A stretch of DNA of 55,097 nucleotides from NCBI GenBank assembly GCA_045576655.1, contig JAZNGW010000001.1:1-55097 (forward strand). The letters are read 5' to 3'. The stretch is from RGIG8745 sp045576655. GTDB taxonomy: Bacteria; Bacteroidota; Bacteroidia; Bacteroidales; Bacteroidaceae. How positions within the stretch are numbered: position 1 is the stretch's first letter; each line of letters opens with the position of its first letter. This document shows positions 44,122-51,631 of the stretch, piece after piece. Below the pieces are notes generated by a model. The model did no database searches and was not told the origin of the DNA. It saw nothing but the letters and a program-made list of their open reading frames with translations. The translations under genes and the position numbers were made by a program.

Positions 44122-45234
44122 ATGATTACAGCAGACCAACTTAAGGACGTAAAAGACCGTACGGAAGCGCTTTACCGCTACCTCGCCATTGAAGAGAAAC
44201 TCGTTGAGGTTGAAGAAGAGCAACTACGCACACAGGCACCCGGATTCTGGGACGACGCGAAGGCTGCCGAGGCACAGATGAAGAAGGTAAAGGACTTGCA
44301 AAAATGGATTGACGGCTATAAGGAAGTGAAGTCGGCAACCGACGAACTCGACCTCGCATTCGAATTCTACAAGGACGAGATGGTGACGGAAGAGGAGGTA
44401 GACCAGAACTACGCTGCTGCAATCGAGCTTATAGAGAACCTCGAACTCAAGAACATGCTCCGCGAGGAGGCCGACGGCATGGACGCCGTGCTGAAAATCA
44501 ACTCAGGAGCAGGCGGCACGGAAAGCCAGGACTGGGCATCAATGCTCATGCGCATGTACCAGCGCTGGGCCGAAGCACACAACTACAAGGTAAACATCAG
44601 CAACTACCAGGATGGAGACGAAGCCGGCATAAAGACCGTAACTATGGAGATTGAGGGCGACCAGGCATACGGATACCTCAAAGGCGAGAACGGCGTGCAC
44701 CGTTTGGTACGCGTGTCGCCTTACAATGCACAGGGCAAGCGCATGACTTCCTTCGCCAGTGTGTTTGTCACTCCACTTGTCGACGACTCCATTGAAGTAG
44801 TCATCGACAAGAGCAAAATCTCTTGGGACCTCTTCCGTTCGGGCGGTGCCGGAGGTCAGAACGTCAACAAAGTCGAGACCGGCGTGCGTCTGCGCTACCA
44901 GTACGTCGACCCTGACACTGGCGAGGAAGAAGAAATCCTCATCGAGAACACCGAAACACGAAAGCAGCTTGAGAACCGCGAGAACGCACTCCGTTTGCTC
45001 CGCTCACAACTTTACGACCGCGCCATGAAAAAGCGCATGGCAGAACAGGAGAAGATCGAGGCTGGCAAGAAGAAAATTGAATGGGGAAGTCAAATCCGCT
45101 CATACGTGTTTGACGACCGCCGCGTCAAAGACCATCGCACAAACTACCAGACTTCCGACGTGAACGGCGTGATGGACGGCAAGATCGACGAGTTCATCAA
45201 GTCCTACCTCATGGAGTTCTCGGCTAAGCAATAA
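44122..45234 (+). CDS. prfB: Peptide chain release factor 2
   Basis: RF2 ends translation at UGA and UAA. The 370-residue product has the GGQ motif (GGAGGQNVNKVE, GGQ at 244-246) that triggers peptide release. The codon-recognition region reads HRLVRVSPYNAQGKRMTSF, with S-P-Y in place of the S-P-F of E. coli RF2. The reading frame is continuous through RYLAIEEK at the point where many bacteria carry the programmed +1 frameshift at an in-frame UGA, so that autoregulation is absent here. prmC, whose product methylates the GGQ glutamine, lies 1.1 kb away on the other strand. Confidence 0.96.
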   Translation: MITADQLKDVKDRTEALYRYLAIEEKLVEVEEEQLRTQAPGFWDDAKAAEAQMKKVKDLQKWIDGYKEVKSATDELDLAFEFYKDEMVTEEEVDQNYAAAIELIENLELKNMLREEADGMDAVLKINSGAGGTESQDWASMLMRMYQRWAEAHNYKVNISNYQDGDEAGIKTVTMEIEGDQAYGYLKGENGVHRLVRVSPYNAQGKRMTSFASVFVTPLVDDSIEVVIDKSKISWDLFRSGGAGGQNVNKVETGVRLRYQYVDPDTGEEEEILIENTETRKQLENRENALRLLRSQLYDRAMKKRMAEQEKIEAGKKKIEWGSQIRSYVFDDRRVKDHRTNYQTSDVNGVMDGKIDEFIKSYLMEFSAKQ

Positions 45235-45281
45235 TAGAATGAATTGGGGCAGGCGCACCAGTCAGCCCTACTCTCCCCCTC

Positions 45282-45317
45282 TAACTTCTTAACTACTCTA
45301 ACTCCTTAACTACTCTA
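45282..45317. repeat. Octamer repeat (CTTAACTn type)
   Basis: TAACTTCT, TAACTACT, CTAACTCC, TTAACTAC and a degenerate fifth unit follow in 8-bp steps directly before the CYTH start codon. They are the reverse-complement form of the AGTTAAGn repeats at 45805 and 51163. Confidence 0.8.
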
Positions 45318-45321
45318 AAAA

Positions 45322-45810
45322 ATGTCCCTTGAAATAGAACGCAAGTTCCTCGTCACAGGCGAATACAAGAGCGAGTCGTTTGCCCACTACACCATCGAGC
45401 AAGGCTATTTCGACACAGCTCCTGGACGGACCGTGCGCATCCGCATACGTGACGAAAAGGCGTTCTTGACTATCAAAGGCTCTTCAGCCAACAACGGACT
45501 GTCAAGATATGAGTTTGAGACAGAGATACCGCTTGAAGACGGCAAGCAGATGATGGAATTTTGCCGCCCTGGGCGCATAAAGAAAACACGATGGTTGGTC
45601 AGAAGCGGCAAGCACACCGTTGAAGTAGACGAATTTTTTGGCGACAACGAGGGGCTCGTAGTGGCAGAAATCGAACTGGCAGATGAAAATGAAGAGTTTG
45701 AAAAGCCCGACTTCCTCGGCGAAGAAGTTACGGGAGATCCCCGCTACTACAACAAATGCCTGATGCGACGACCGTATGTATTGTGGGGAGACAAAGAGAC
45801 AAGAAGTTAA
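45322..45810 (+). CDS. CYTH-domain protein (inorganic triphosphatase-like)
   Basis: The 162-residue product carries the CYTH signature EIERKFLV at residues 4-11. Alternating charged residues form the triphosphate tunnel (TVRIRIRDEKAFLTIKG, YEFETEIP, VEVDEFFGDNEGLVVAEIEL). Small stand-alone CYTH proteins hydrolyse inorganic triphosphate or similar compounds with a divalent metal. Repeats abut it on both sides; its stop codon lies inside an AGTTAAGG unit, so the last residues (RS) are encoded by repeat DNA. Confidence 0.93.
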   Translation: MSLEIERKFLVTGEYKSESFAHYTIEQGYFDTAPGRTVRIRIRDEKAFLTIKGSSANNGLSRYEFETEIPLEDGKQMMEFCRPGRIKKTRWLVRSGKHTVEVDEFFGDNEGLVVAEIELADENEEFEKPDFLGEEVTGDPRYYNKCLMRRPYVLWGDKETRS

Positions 45811-45852
45811 GGAGTTAAGGAGGTAAGAAGTCAAGGAGGTTAGGAGTTAAGC
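45805..45852. repeat. Octamer repeat AGTTAAGG, six units
   Basis: Six 8-bp units follow one another: AGTTAAGG, AGTTAAGG, AGGTAAGA, AGTCAAGG, AGGTTAGG, AGTTAAGC. The first unit contains the CYTH stop codon. The spacer continues to the recX end at 45884. Confidence 0.85.
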
Positions 45853-45883
45853 AACCTTTTAATTACTAACTACTAATTACTAA

Positions 45884-46345
45884 TTACAGTCCCCCCTCCA
45901 GATCCACCACACGCATGGCGTCCTGAACACTGAAACCTCTTGAAACGGCAAAACGCACCAGTTTGGCATTTATCTCATATTCAGACTTCCCTTTCACGCT
46001 ACGCCGTTTACTCTCAATCAGTTGGCGAAGAGTAGAGAGTGACTCCTCCTCGTCTATCTCAGTAAGCGCATCGTCGATATTGTTCGCATCGATGCCCCTT
46101 TTCATTAGTTCAAATCTTATCTTTGTCACACCCCACTTGTTGTAGCGTGACTTGTCGCGCACAAAAGCATGTGCATAACGATTTTCGTCAATAAATCTCT
46201 CGTCGAGCAATCGCTTCACCACCCGTTGCTGCACCTCATCGGCGATTTCCCAACGCTGCATCTTCTTGCGCACATCGTGGATGCACAACTCACCCATAGC
46301 GCACTGAGCCGACAGACGGCTGTATGCATCGTTCTCCGTCATCAT
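45884..46345 (-). CDS. recX: Regulatory protein RecX
   Basis: RecX limits RecA filament growth during recombination and SOS. The 153-residue product has the three-helix repeats of the family (AYSRLSAQCAMGELCIHDVRKKM in the first, RFIDENRYAHAFVRDK in the second). It is of usual length. Its start (ATGATG, 46345) overlaps the prmC stop codon in an ATGA arrangement, so the two are translationally coupled. No recA is present in the window. Confidence 0.92.
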   Translation of the reverse strand: MMTENDAYSRLSAQCAMGELCIHDVRKKMQRWEIADEVQQRVVKRLLDERFIDENRYAHAFVRDKSRYNKWGVTKIRFELMKRGIDANNIDDALTEIDEEESLSTLRQLIESKRRSVKGKSEYEINAKLVRFAVSRGFSVQDAMRVVDLEGGL

Positions 46346-47184
46346 GGTTTCACTCCTTTCACCATTCGGTCGTTTTCCATAAAGTCCTGACGAAGTGCCA
46401 CTGCGCCATAGCCCATTCCGCTCATCATATCCTGCGTTTCCCTGCCGTACTCACGGTTTATCTCAAAGTAGAGGGAACCGCCTTTGTGGAGCATTTTCAA
46501 AGAGATTTCTGATATGGCGCGATAGAACAGCAACGGTTCGCTATCGGGAACAAACAACGCTGTCGAAGGTTCATGCCTCAACACATTGTTGTCCATATCC
46601 GCACGCTCTTTTTCGCAGATATATGGAGGATTGCTCACAATGACATCATAAGTCGCGAAGTCCGCTTCGGACACGTCTGTACAAAGTGCGTCTCGACGTT
46701 CAAAAACGACATCCAGTCCGAGACTGCCTGCATTGGCCGATGCTATACGCAACGCTTCGTCAGAAATGTCCCAAGCCCTGACCTCTGCATCAGGGAATCT
46801 ACGTTTCAAGGACAAGGCTATGCAGCCGCTACCAGTGCCCACATCAAGGATGCGAAGATGTTTCGCACCCTTAAAATCTTCGGCTATCCACCCCACCAGC
46901 TCCTCCGTCTCCGGACGGGGTATGAGCACACCAGGCCCCACACCAATCGTCATCCCGTCGAAATCGGCCTCACCAAGCACATACTGCACCGGCTCACCCT
47001 GCTCCAGACGGCAGACTATGTTTTCAAGCAAATCACTATCCTCAGAAGTGAGACTATCAAGACGTCCCACAAGAACATCAGTCCTCGACAAACCGAAACG
47101 TTTTTCGAGGACTAAAAACAATATCGCCGAAGCCTCACCCTCGGTATATACAGACTGAAGACGCTTGCGTAAATTTCTCATCAA
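46342..47184 (-). CDS. prmC: Peptide chain release factor N5-glutamine methyltransferase
   Basis: PrmC (HemK) methylates the Gln of the GGQ motif in release factors. The 280-residue product has an N-terminal helical domain and a Rossmann methyltransferase domain. The SAM-binding region is LDVGTGSGCIALSL (about 110-125), with FERRDAL next and the glutamine-binding N-P-P-Y at about 184-187. It overlaps recX by four bases and ends a short minus-strand cluster. Its substrate prfB is nearby on the opposite strand. Confidence 0.96.
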   Translation of the reverse strand: MMRNLRKRLQSVYTEGEASAILFLVLEKRFGLSRTDVLVGRLDSLTSEDSDLLENIVCRLEQGEPVQYVLGEADFDGMTIGVGPGVLIPRPETEELVGWIAEDFKGAKHLRILDVGTGSGCIALSLKRRFPDAEVRAWDISDEALRIASANAGSLGLDVVFERRDALCTDVSEADFATYDVIVSNPPYICEKERADMDNNVLRHEPSTALFVPDSEPLLFYRAISEISLKMLHKGGSLYFEINREYGRETQDMMSGMGYGAVALRQDFMENDRMVKGVKP

Positions 47185-47233
47185 AGGTACAGTTCTACTC
47201 CACCCCTAAACTATAAACCATAGACCCTAAACA

Positions 47234-47662
47234 TTACACCTTAGCCACGGTCTTGAACGCAACGGCATAAAGTTTCATCTGCTTGAGCATGGCGAGGAGA
47301 CCGTTGCTGCGCGTTGGCGACAGGTGTTCCTTCAATCCTATGTCCTCGATGAAGTGAAGGTCTGCATCAAGAATCTCATCGGGAGTATGGCCCGACAGAA
47401 CTCTGATGAGCAGACTCACGATGCCCTTCACAATGAGCGCGTCGCTCTCCGCCTGGAACACAACCTTACCGTCAGCGTCGAGGTCGGCCTGAAGCCACAC
47501 ACGGCTTTGGCATCCGTCTATAAGATTGCTCTCAGTCTTGTACTTCTCAGGCAGCGGCTGCTGGTCGCTACCAAGGTCGATGAGCAACTGATATTTGTCC
47601 ATCCAATCATCGTAATCGTTGAACTCCTCGATGATTTCTTCCTGTATCTCTGCTATTGTCAT
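47234..47662 (-). CDS. sufE: SufE-like sulfur acceptor protein
   Basis: SufE takes persulfide sulfur from the SufS cysteine desulfurase for iron-sulfur cluster building. The 142-residue product has the acceptor Cys51 in LIDGCQSRVW, matching the key Cys of E. coli SufE, and the C-terminal LSPTRSNGLLAMLKQM. The ATG at 47662 (MTIAEIQ) was preferred to an upstream GTG. It is 16 bp downstream of the cyclotransferase-like gene and likely shares its mRNA. sufS and the other suf genes are not in the window. Confidence 0.93.
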   Translation of the reverse strand: MTIAEIQEEIIEEFNDYDDWMDKYQLLIDLGSDQQPLPEKYKTESNLIDGCQSRVWLQADLDADGKVVFQAESDALIVKGIVSLLIRVLSGHTPDEILDADLHFIEDIGLKEHLSPTRSNGLLAMLKQMKLYAVAFKTVAKV

Positions 47663-47678
47663 AATTCTTTTCACTTAA

Positions 47679-48671
47679 TCACTGCTCACAGTAGATGACT
47701 TCGAGAACAGTCTGTCCCGCAGCCTTGAGCACATTCTTGTTTATGTTCTTGATATTGTCGTTCACGGTGTGCCATGTAGCACAAAATCCGTGACTTATGC
47801 GGTCGCTCCCGATGAGGTCAATGCACGGAATACGCGCAATCTCATTCACAGGGCCGTGGTCGTCTGTGATATATCCGCCCGCGTCATTAACAAAATAGTC
47901 GTTCATCCCGATACGATATGCCGCAGCCCAAACCTTGTCCACTATAGTAGGGGCATAATGCATTGAGAAGCCCTCCTTATAGAACACAGTATTGTTGCCG
48001 CCAACCATATCCAGCAGAATGCCGTAGCGTGCTTTGTAGCCGTTTGCCTTTGCCTGCCTTGCCCAATAGCGTGAACCGAGACACCAAGTAGTGTCGCTCT
48101 CCGCCATTTCGCCCTCCCATTCAGGGACACCGCTGTCCTCAGCGTCAAAACACACAAAGTCAACACCCACATTAGGCAGATTCTGTTGCATCAGGCGCGC
48201 CATTTCGAGCATCACTCCCACCCCGCTCGCCCCATCATTAGCTCCGTCAATCGGTTTGCGATGATTCTCCGAATTACGGTCATGGTCAGCCCACGGACGC
48301 GAGTCCCAATGAGCGCAGATAAGCACGCGCTTCTGCTTGTCCATATTGTACGACGCCATGATGTTGCGCGCCTTTACAGAAGTGCCGTCATAGAGATGCA
48401 AGGTGGCATACAGATTTTTAACCGTTGCACCGAAACTCTCAAACTTCGCCGCGATATAGTCGCCACACTCATCGTGAGCCACCGAATTCATCGTCCTCGG
48501 ACCAAAAGCACACTGCTCTGCCACATAGCGAAACGCACTGTCGGCACAAAACTCAGGAGCAGGCGATTCGTAAGGAGCGGGCACCACGGTCGGTTGGTTG
48601 CCGCCGCCACACGAAGAGAAGAGCGCAGTCGCCATCGCAGCCATAAATGCTGATATAGTCTTAATCTTCAT
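47679..48671 (-). CDS. Glutaminyl-peptide cyclotransferase-like M28 lipoprotein
   Basis: The 330-residue product is a lipoprotein (lipobox F-S-S-C, Cys21) with an M28-type zinc fold. It shows AHWDSRPWAD, the metal-site region DGANDGASGVGVMLE, CFDAEDSG and the final HTVNDNIKNI. This resembles the type II glutaminyl cyclotransferases of Porphyromonas and relatives more than aminopeptidases. Such enzymes convert N-terminal Gln to pyroglutamate in the periplasm. Eight other proteins encoded in this window are predicted to start with Gln after signal cleavage, giving it local substrates. An aminopeptidase activity is the alternative. Confidence 0.85.
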   Translation of the reverse strand: MKIKTISAFMAAMATALFSSCGGGNQPTVVPAPYESPAPEFCADSAFRYVAEQCAFGPRTMNSVAHDECGDYIAAKFESFGATVKNLYATLHLYDGTSVKARNIMASYNMDKQKRVLICAHWDSRPWADHDRNSENHRKPIDGANDGASGVGVMLEMARLMQQNLPNVGVDFVCFDAEDSGVPEWEGEMAESDTTWCLGSRYWARQAKANGYKARYGILLDMVGGNNTVFYKEGFSMHYAPTIVDKVWAAAYRIGMNDYFVNDAGGYITDDHGPVNEIARIPCIDLIGSDRISHGFCATWHTVNDNIKNINKNVLKAAGQTVLEVIYCEQ

Positions 48672-48819
48672 CAGGTCTGTTCATTATTATAATTACGGAT
48701 GCGAAGTTACGAAAATATTGAAAAACACACAACACCGACACCACCTCCAAAAATTATGCCAACATTCCACCAAAACAATGAACACCCCAGTAGAAAAACC
48801 TTCCGACCCAACAAAATTC

Positions 48820-48903
48820 TTCATAACGCAGTGCGTTTTATACATAATGCAGTGCGTTATGTACATATCACAGTGCGTTATGCACATAACACACTGCGTT
48901 ATA
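48820..48903. repeat. 21-bp palindromic tandem array upstream of etfB
   Basis: Four 21-bp units start at 48820, 48841, 48862 and 48883. Each centres on a near-palindrome CATAACGCA-G-TGCGTTATG with changes. TTCCGACC flanks the array on both sides (48801 and 48911). It lies in the divergent region between the cyclotransferase gene and etfB, ending about 116 bp before the etfB -33 element. There are no spacers of unique sequence. Confidence 0.88.
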
Positions 48904-49019
48904 AACTTTTTTCCGACCACTCCACATATTTCCTCCACGGAAAAAACAACTAAAGACCAACCCTCATACAAATTCACACCGAAGTGCAGGCTTCGCAAAA
49001 CAAAAAATATAGTGGTAAA

Positions 49020-49050
49020 ATTGCATAAACAAGTTTTTTCTGTAACTTTG
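49020..49050 (+). promoter_or_regulatory. etfB operon promoter
   Basis: ATTG (49020-49023), 19-bp spacer, TAACTTTG (49043-49050). The start codon is 100 bp downstream, so the mRNA has a leader of roughly 90 nt. Confidence 0.75.
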
Positions 49051-49150
49051 CAATATATAGGCATAGTGTGGCACATGCCACACCGCTTTTTTACGCAATA
49101 ACCAAAAACAACTAAACAAAAAAACACAACTAACACATAAATTTAATCTT

Positions 49151-50023
49151 ATGAGTTTAAAAATCATTGTACTCGCCAAGCAGGTGCCAGATACACGAAA
49201 TGTCGGCCCTGACGCGATGACTCCGGAGGGAACAGTGAACCGTGCGGCCCTGCCAGCGGTGTTCAACCCCGAAGACTTGAATGCCTTGGAACAGGCATTG
49301 AGACTTAAGGACGCAAATCCAGGTTCTACAATCACCATGCTCACAATGGGTCTGCCAAAGGCTACAGAAGTGTTGCGCGAAGGACTCTTCCGTGGCGCTG
49401 ATGAGGGCGTGCTCCTCACAGACCGCGCACTCGGAGGTGCGGACACTCTTGCTACAAGCTACACCCTTGCACAGGGTATCAAGAAGGTGGGCGACTACGA
49501 CATCATCCTCTGCGGACGTCAGGCTATCGACGGCGACACTGCACAGGTAGGTCCACAGGTGGCAGAAAAGCTTGGACTCACTCAGATTACTTACACAGAG
49601 GAAATCCTTGAGTGCACAAAGGACAAGATCGTAGCAAAGCGTCACATCGACGGCGGTGTGGAGACAGTAGAAGGTCCTATGCCAATCGTTGTGACAGTGA
49701 ACGGAAGTGCAGCGCCATGCCGCAGCCGCAACGCCAAGCTCGTGATGAAATACAAGAAGGCTAAGACTCCGCAGGAGATTGCGACACTCACAGAAGAAGA
49801 GCAGGCATTCTATGCCGAGCGCCCTTACCTCAACATCAAGGTGTGGGGTGCTGCCGACATCGAAGCCGACCCTAACCAGATTGGTAAGGCAGGTTCTCCA
49901 ACTAACGTGAAGTCTGTAAAGAACATCGTGTTCAAGGCTAAAGAGAATAAGACACTGACCGACAGCGACGCTGACGTTGAAAGTCTCATTGTTGAACTTT
50001 TGGAAAGCAATACCATAGGATAA
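49151..50023 (+). CDS. etfB: Electron transfer flavoprotein subunit beta
   Basis: EtfB pairs with EtfA to carry electrons from acyl-CoA dehydrogenases to the respiratory chain or a bifurcating partner. The 290-residue product starts SLKIIVLAKQVPDT and has the conserved LCGRQAIDGDTAQVGP and VTVNGSAAPCRSRNAKLVMKYKKA (second motif split around SAAPCRSRN) segments that bind AMP or FAD. It is somewhat longer than simple EtfB owing to a C-terminal extension. It leads an operon-like series with etfA and an acyl-CoA dehydrogenase. Confidence 0.95.
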   Translation: MSLKIIVLAKQVPDTRNVGPDAMTPEGTVNRAALPAVFNPEDLNALEQALRLKDANPGSTITMLTMGLPKATEVLREGLFRGADEGVLLTDRALGGADTLATSYTLAQGIKKVGDYDIILCGRQAIDGDTAQVGPQVAEKLGLTQITYTEEILECTKDKIVAKRHIDGGVETVEGPMPIVVTVNGSAAPCRSRNAKLVMKYKKAKTPQEIATLTEEEQAFYAERPYLNIKVWGAADIEADPNQIGKAGSPTNVKSVKNIVFKAKENKTLTDSDADVESLIVELLESNTIG

Positions 50024-50069
50024 GTTTTTAAGTTCGCAAGTTTTTAAGTTCTAAAACCAACGGTTGTCC

Positions 50070-50110
50070 AACTCAAAAACTCAAAACTCAAAAACTCAAA
50101 AACTCAAAAC
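50070..50110. repeat. AACTCAAA low-complexity repeat before etfA
   Basis: AACTCAAA and AAAACTCAAA units repeat five times up to 4 bp before the etfA start codon, in place of any recognisable ribosome-binding site. Confidence 0.75.
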
Positions 50111-50113
50111 GAT

Positions 50114-51154
50114 ATGAATAGCGTATTTGTATATTGTGAACTTGAAGGCAACAAGGTTGCCGACGTAAGTTTGGAACTCCTCACCAAAGGTCGCAAGCTT
50201 GCCAACCAGCTTGGTGTGGAACTCGAATGTCTCTGCATCGGTCACGGACTCGACGGAGTGGAGAAGCAGGTTATGCCTTATGGTGTTGACAAGGTGCATG
50301 TTTTTGATGCAGAAGGACTCTTCCCTTACACATCACTCCCTCATACATCGGCAGTGGTCAACCTCTTCAAGGAGGAGCAACCTCAGATCTGTCTCCTCGG
50401 AGCAACTGTCATCGGCCGCGACCTCGGTCCGCGCGTTTCTTCAGCGCTCCACTCAGGTCTCACAGCCGACTGTACTCAGCTTGAGATAGGTTCGTTCGAC
50501 ATGAAAGTGAAGGATGCTGAAGGCAACTTCGTTGACAAGCACTACGAAGACCAGCTCTATCAGATTCGTCCCGCATTCGGAGGTTCTATCATCGCAACAA
50601 TCGTCAACCCTGAACACCGTCCACAGATGGCGACAGTGCGCGACGGAGTGATGAAGAAGGAGATTGTCGACGAGAACTACAAGGGCGAAGTCATCAAGCA
50701 CGACGTTGCGAAGTATGTGCCAACAACAGACTATGTTGTGAAGGTTCTCGACCGTCATGTAGAAAAGGCAAAGCACAACCTCAAGGGAGCAAACATCGTC
50801 ATTGCCGGTGGTTATGGTGTAGGTTCAAAGGAAGGTTTCGACCAGCTCTTCGACCTCGCAAAGGAAATCCACGCCGAAGTGGGTGCCAGCCGTGCAGCAG
50901 TCGATGCAGGTTGGATTGACCACGATCGTCAGATCGGCCAGACAGGTGTGACTGTACGCCCTAAGGTCTACATCGCTTGCGGTATCTCTGGAGCCATCCA
51001 GCACATCGCCGGTATGAAGGACAGCGGCATCATTATCTCCATCAACAGCGATCCGAACGCCCCTATCAACCAGATTGCCGACTACATCATCAACGGCACA
51101 GTTGAAGAGGTCGTTCCAAAACTCATCAAGTATTATAAGAAGAATAGTAAGTAA
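50114..51154 (+). CDS. etfA: Electron transfer flavoprotein subunit alpha
   Basis: The 346-residue product has the EtfA N-terminal domain (VFVYCELEGNKVADVSLELL) and the C-terminal FAD domain (about 225-340). Typical motifs are VASRR-like VGASRAAVDAGW, GQTGVTVRPKVYIACGISGAIQH (split here as GQTGVTVRP and CGISGAIQH), and SINSDPNAPI. It is complete. It follows etfB by 90 bp that are mostly repeat DNA, and is followed by an inserted four-helix-bundle gene before the acyl-CoA dehydrogenase. Confidence 0.95.
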   Translation: MNSVFVYCELEGNKVADVSLELLTKGRKLANQLGVELECLCIGHGLDGVEKQVMPYGVDKVHVFDAEGLFPYTSLPHTSAVVNLFKEEQPQICLLGATVIGRDLGPRVSSALHSGLTADCTQLEIGSFDMKVKDAEGNFVDKHYEDQLYQIRPAFGGSIIATIVNPEHRPQMATVRDGVMKKEIVDENYKGEVIKHDVAKYVPTTDYVVKVLDRHVEKAKHNLKGANIVIAGGYGVGSKEGFDQLFDLAKEIHAEVGASRAAVDAGWIDHDRQIGQTGVTVRPKVYIACGISGAIQHIAGMKDSGIIISINSDPNAPINQIADYIINGTVEEVVPKLIKYYKKNSK

Positions 51155-51162
51155 TAATCAGT

Positions 51163-51210
51163 AGTTAAGAAGTTAAGTAGTTAAGAAGTTAAGTAATTAG
51201 GTAATTAAGC
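51163..51210. repeat. Octamer repeat AGTTAAGn, six units
   Basis: AGTTAAGA, AGTTAAGT, AGTTAAGA, AGTTAAGT, AATTAGGT, AATTAAGC follow in perfect 8-bp register between etfA and the four-helix-bundle gene, ending 4 bp before its ATG. Confidence 0.9.
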
Positions 51211-51214
51211 CGTC

Positions 51215-51595
51215 ATGAATAAGACTGTTGCATCAAATAGTTTTGAGAATGTTATTGCATGGCAGAAGGCACACCTTTTTGTATTGTTAGTATACAAGAC
51301 TACTAAAGACTTTCCGAACTACGAACGTTTTGGCCTTTCATCCCAATTCCAGAGAGCTGCAGTTTCTATAGCTGCTAATATAGCAGAAGGTTACAAAAAG
51401 AAAGGGGTGCAAGACAAGTTGAGGTTCTTCAATATAGCACAAGGAAGCATAGAAGAATGTAGATACTACATAATCTTAGCAAACGACTTGGAATATGTTG
51501 ACACGGAAACATCAACACAAATGCGTGAATTGTTGGAAGAGACTAGTAAACTGCTTAATGCTTATTGCAAAAGCATCTTGAATATTACATTATAA
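51215..51595 (+). CDS. Four-helix-bundle protein (23S rRNA intervening-sequence family)
   Basis: The 126-residue product fits the four-helix-bundle family first noted inside 23S rRNA intervening sequences. It has FENVIAWQKAHLF near the start, SSQFQRAAVSIAANIAEGY in the middle and FFNIAQGSIEECRYY later. Family members occur as sporadic solitary genes; biochemical function is unknown. Here it sits between etfA and the acyl-CoA dehydrogenase, bounded by AGTTAAG-type DNA on both sides. Its sequence is more AT-rich and uses codons such as ATA, TTA and AGA more freely than its neighbours. This supports late insertion into an existing operon. Confidence 0.9.
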   Translation: MNKTVASNSFENVIAWQKAHLFVLLVYKTTKDFPNYERFGLSSQFQRAAVSIAANIAEGYKKKGVQDKLRFFNIAQGSIEECRYYIILANDLEYVDTETSTQMRELLEETSKLLNAYCKSILNITL

Positions 51596-51631
51596 AGACT
51601 TAACTCCCTTTAACTCCTAAAAATATCTACC

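Noticed and set aside
45282..45317. Ribosome-binding sites made of TAACTCC/AGGAGT-like repeats
   Set aside because: Repeats occur on both strands and also after genes, so they are not convincing translation signals.
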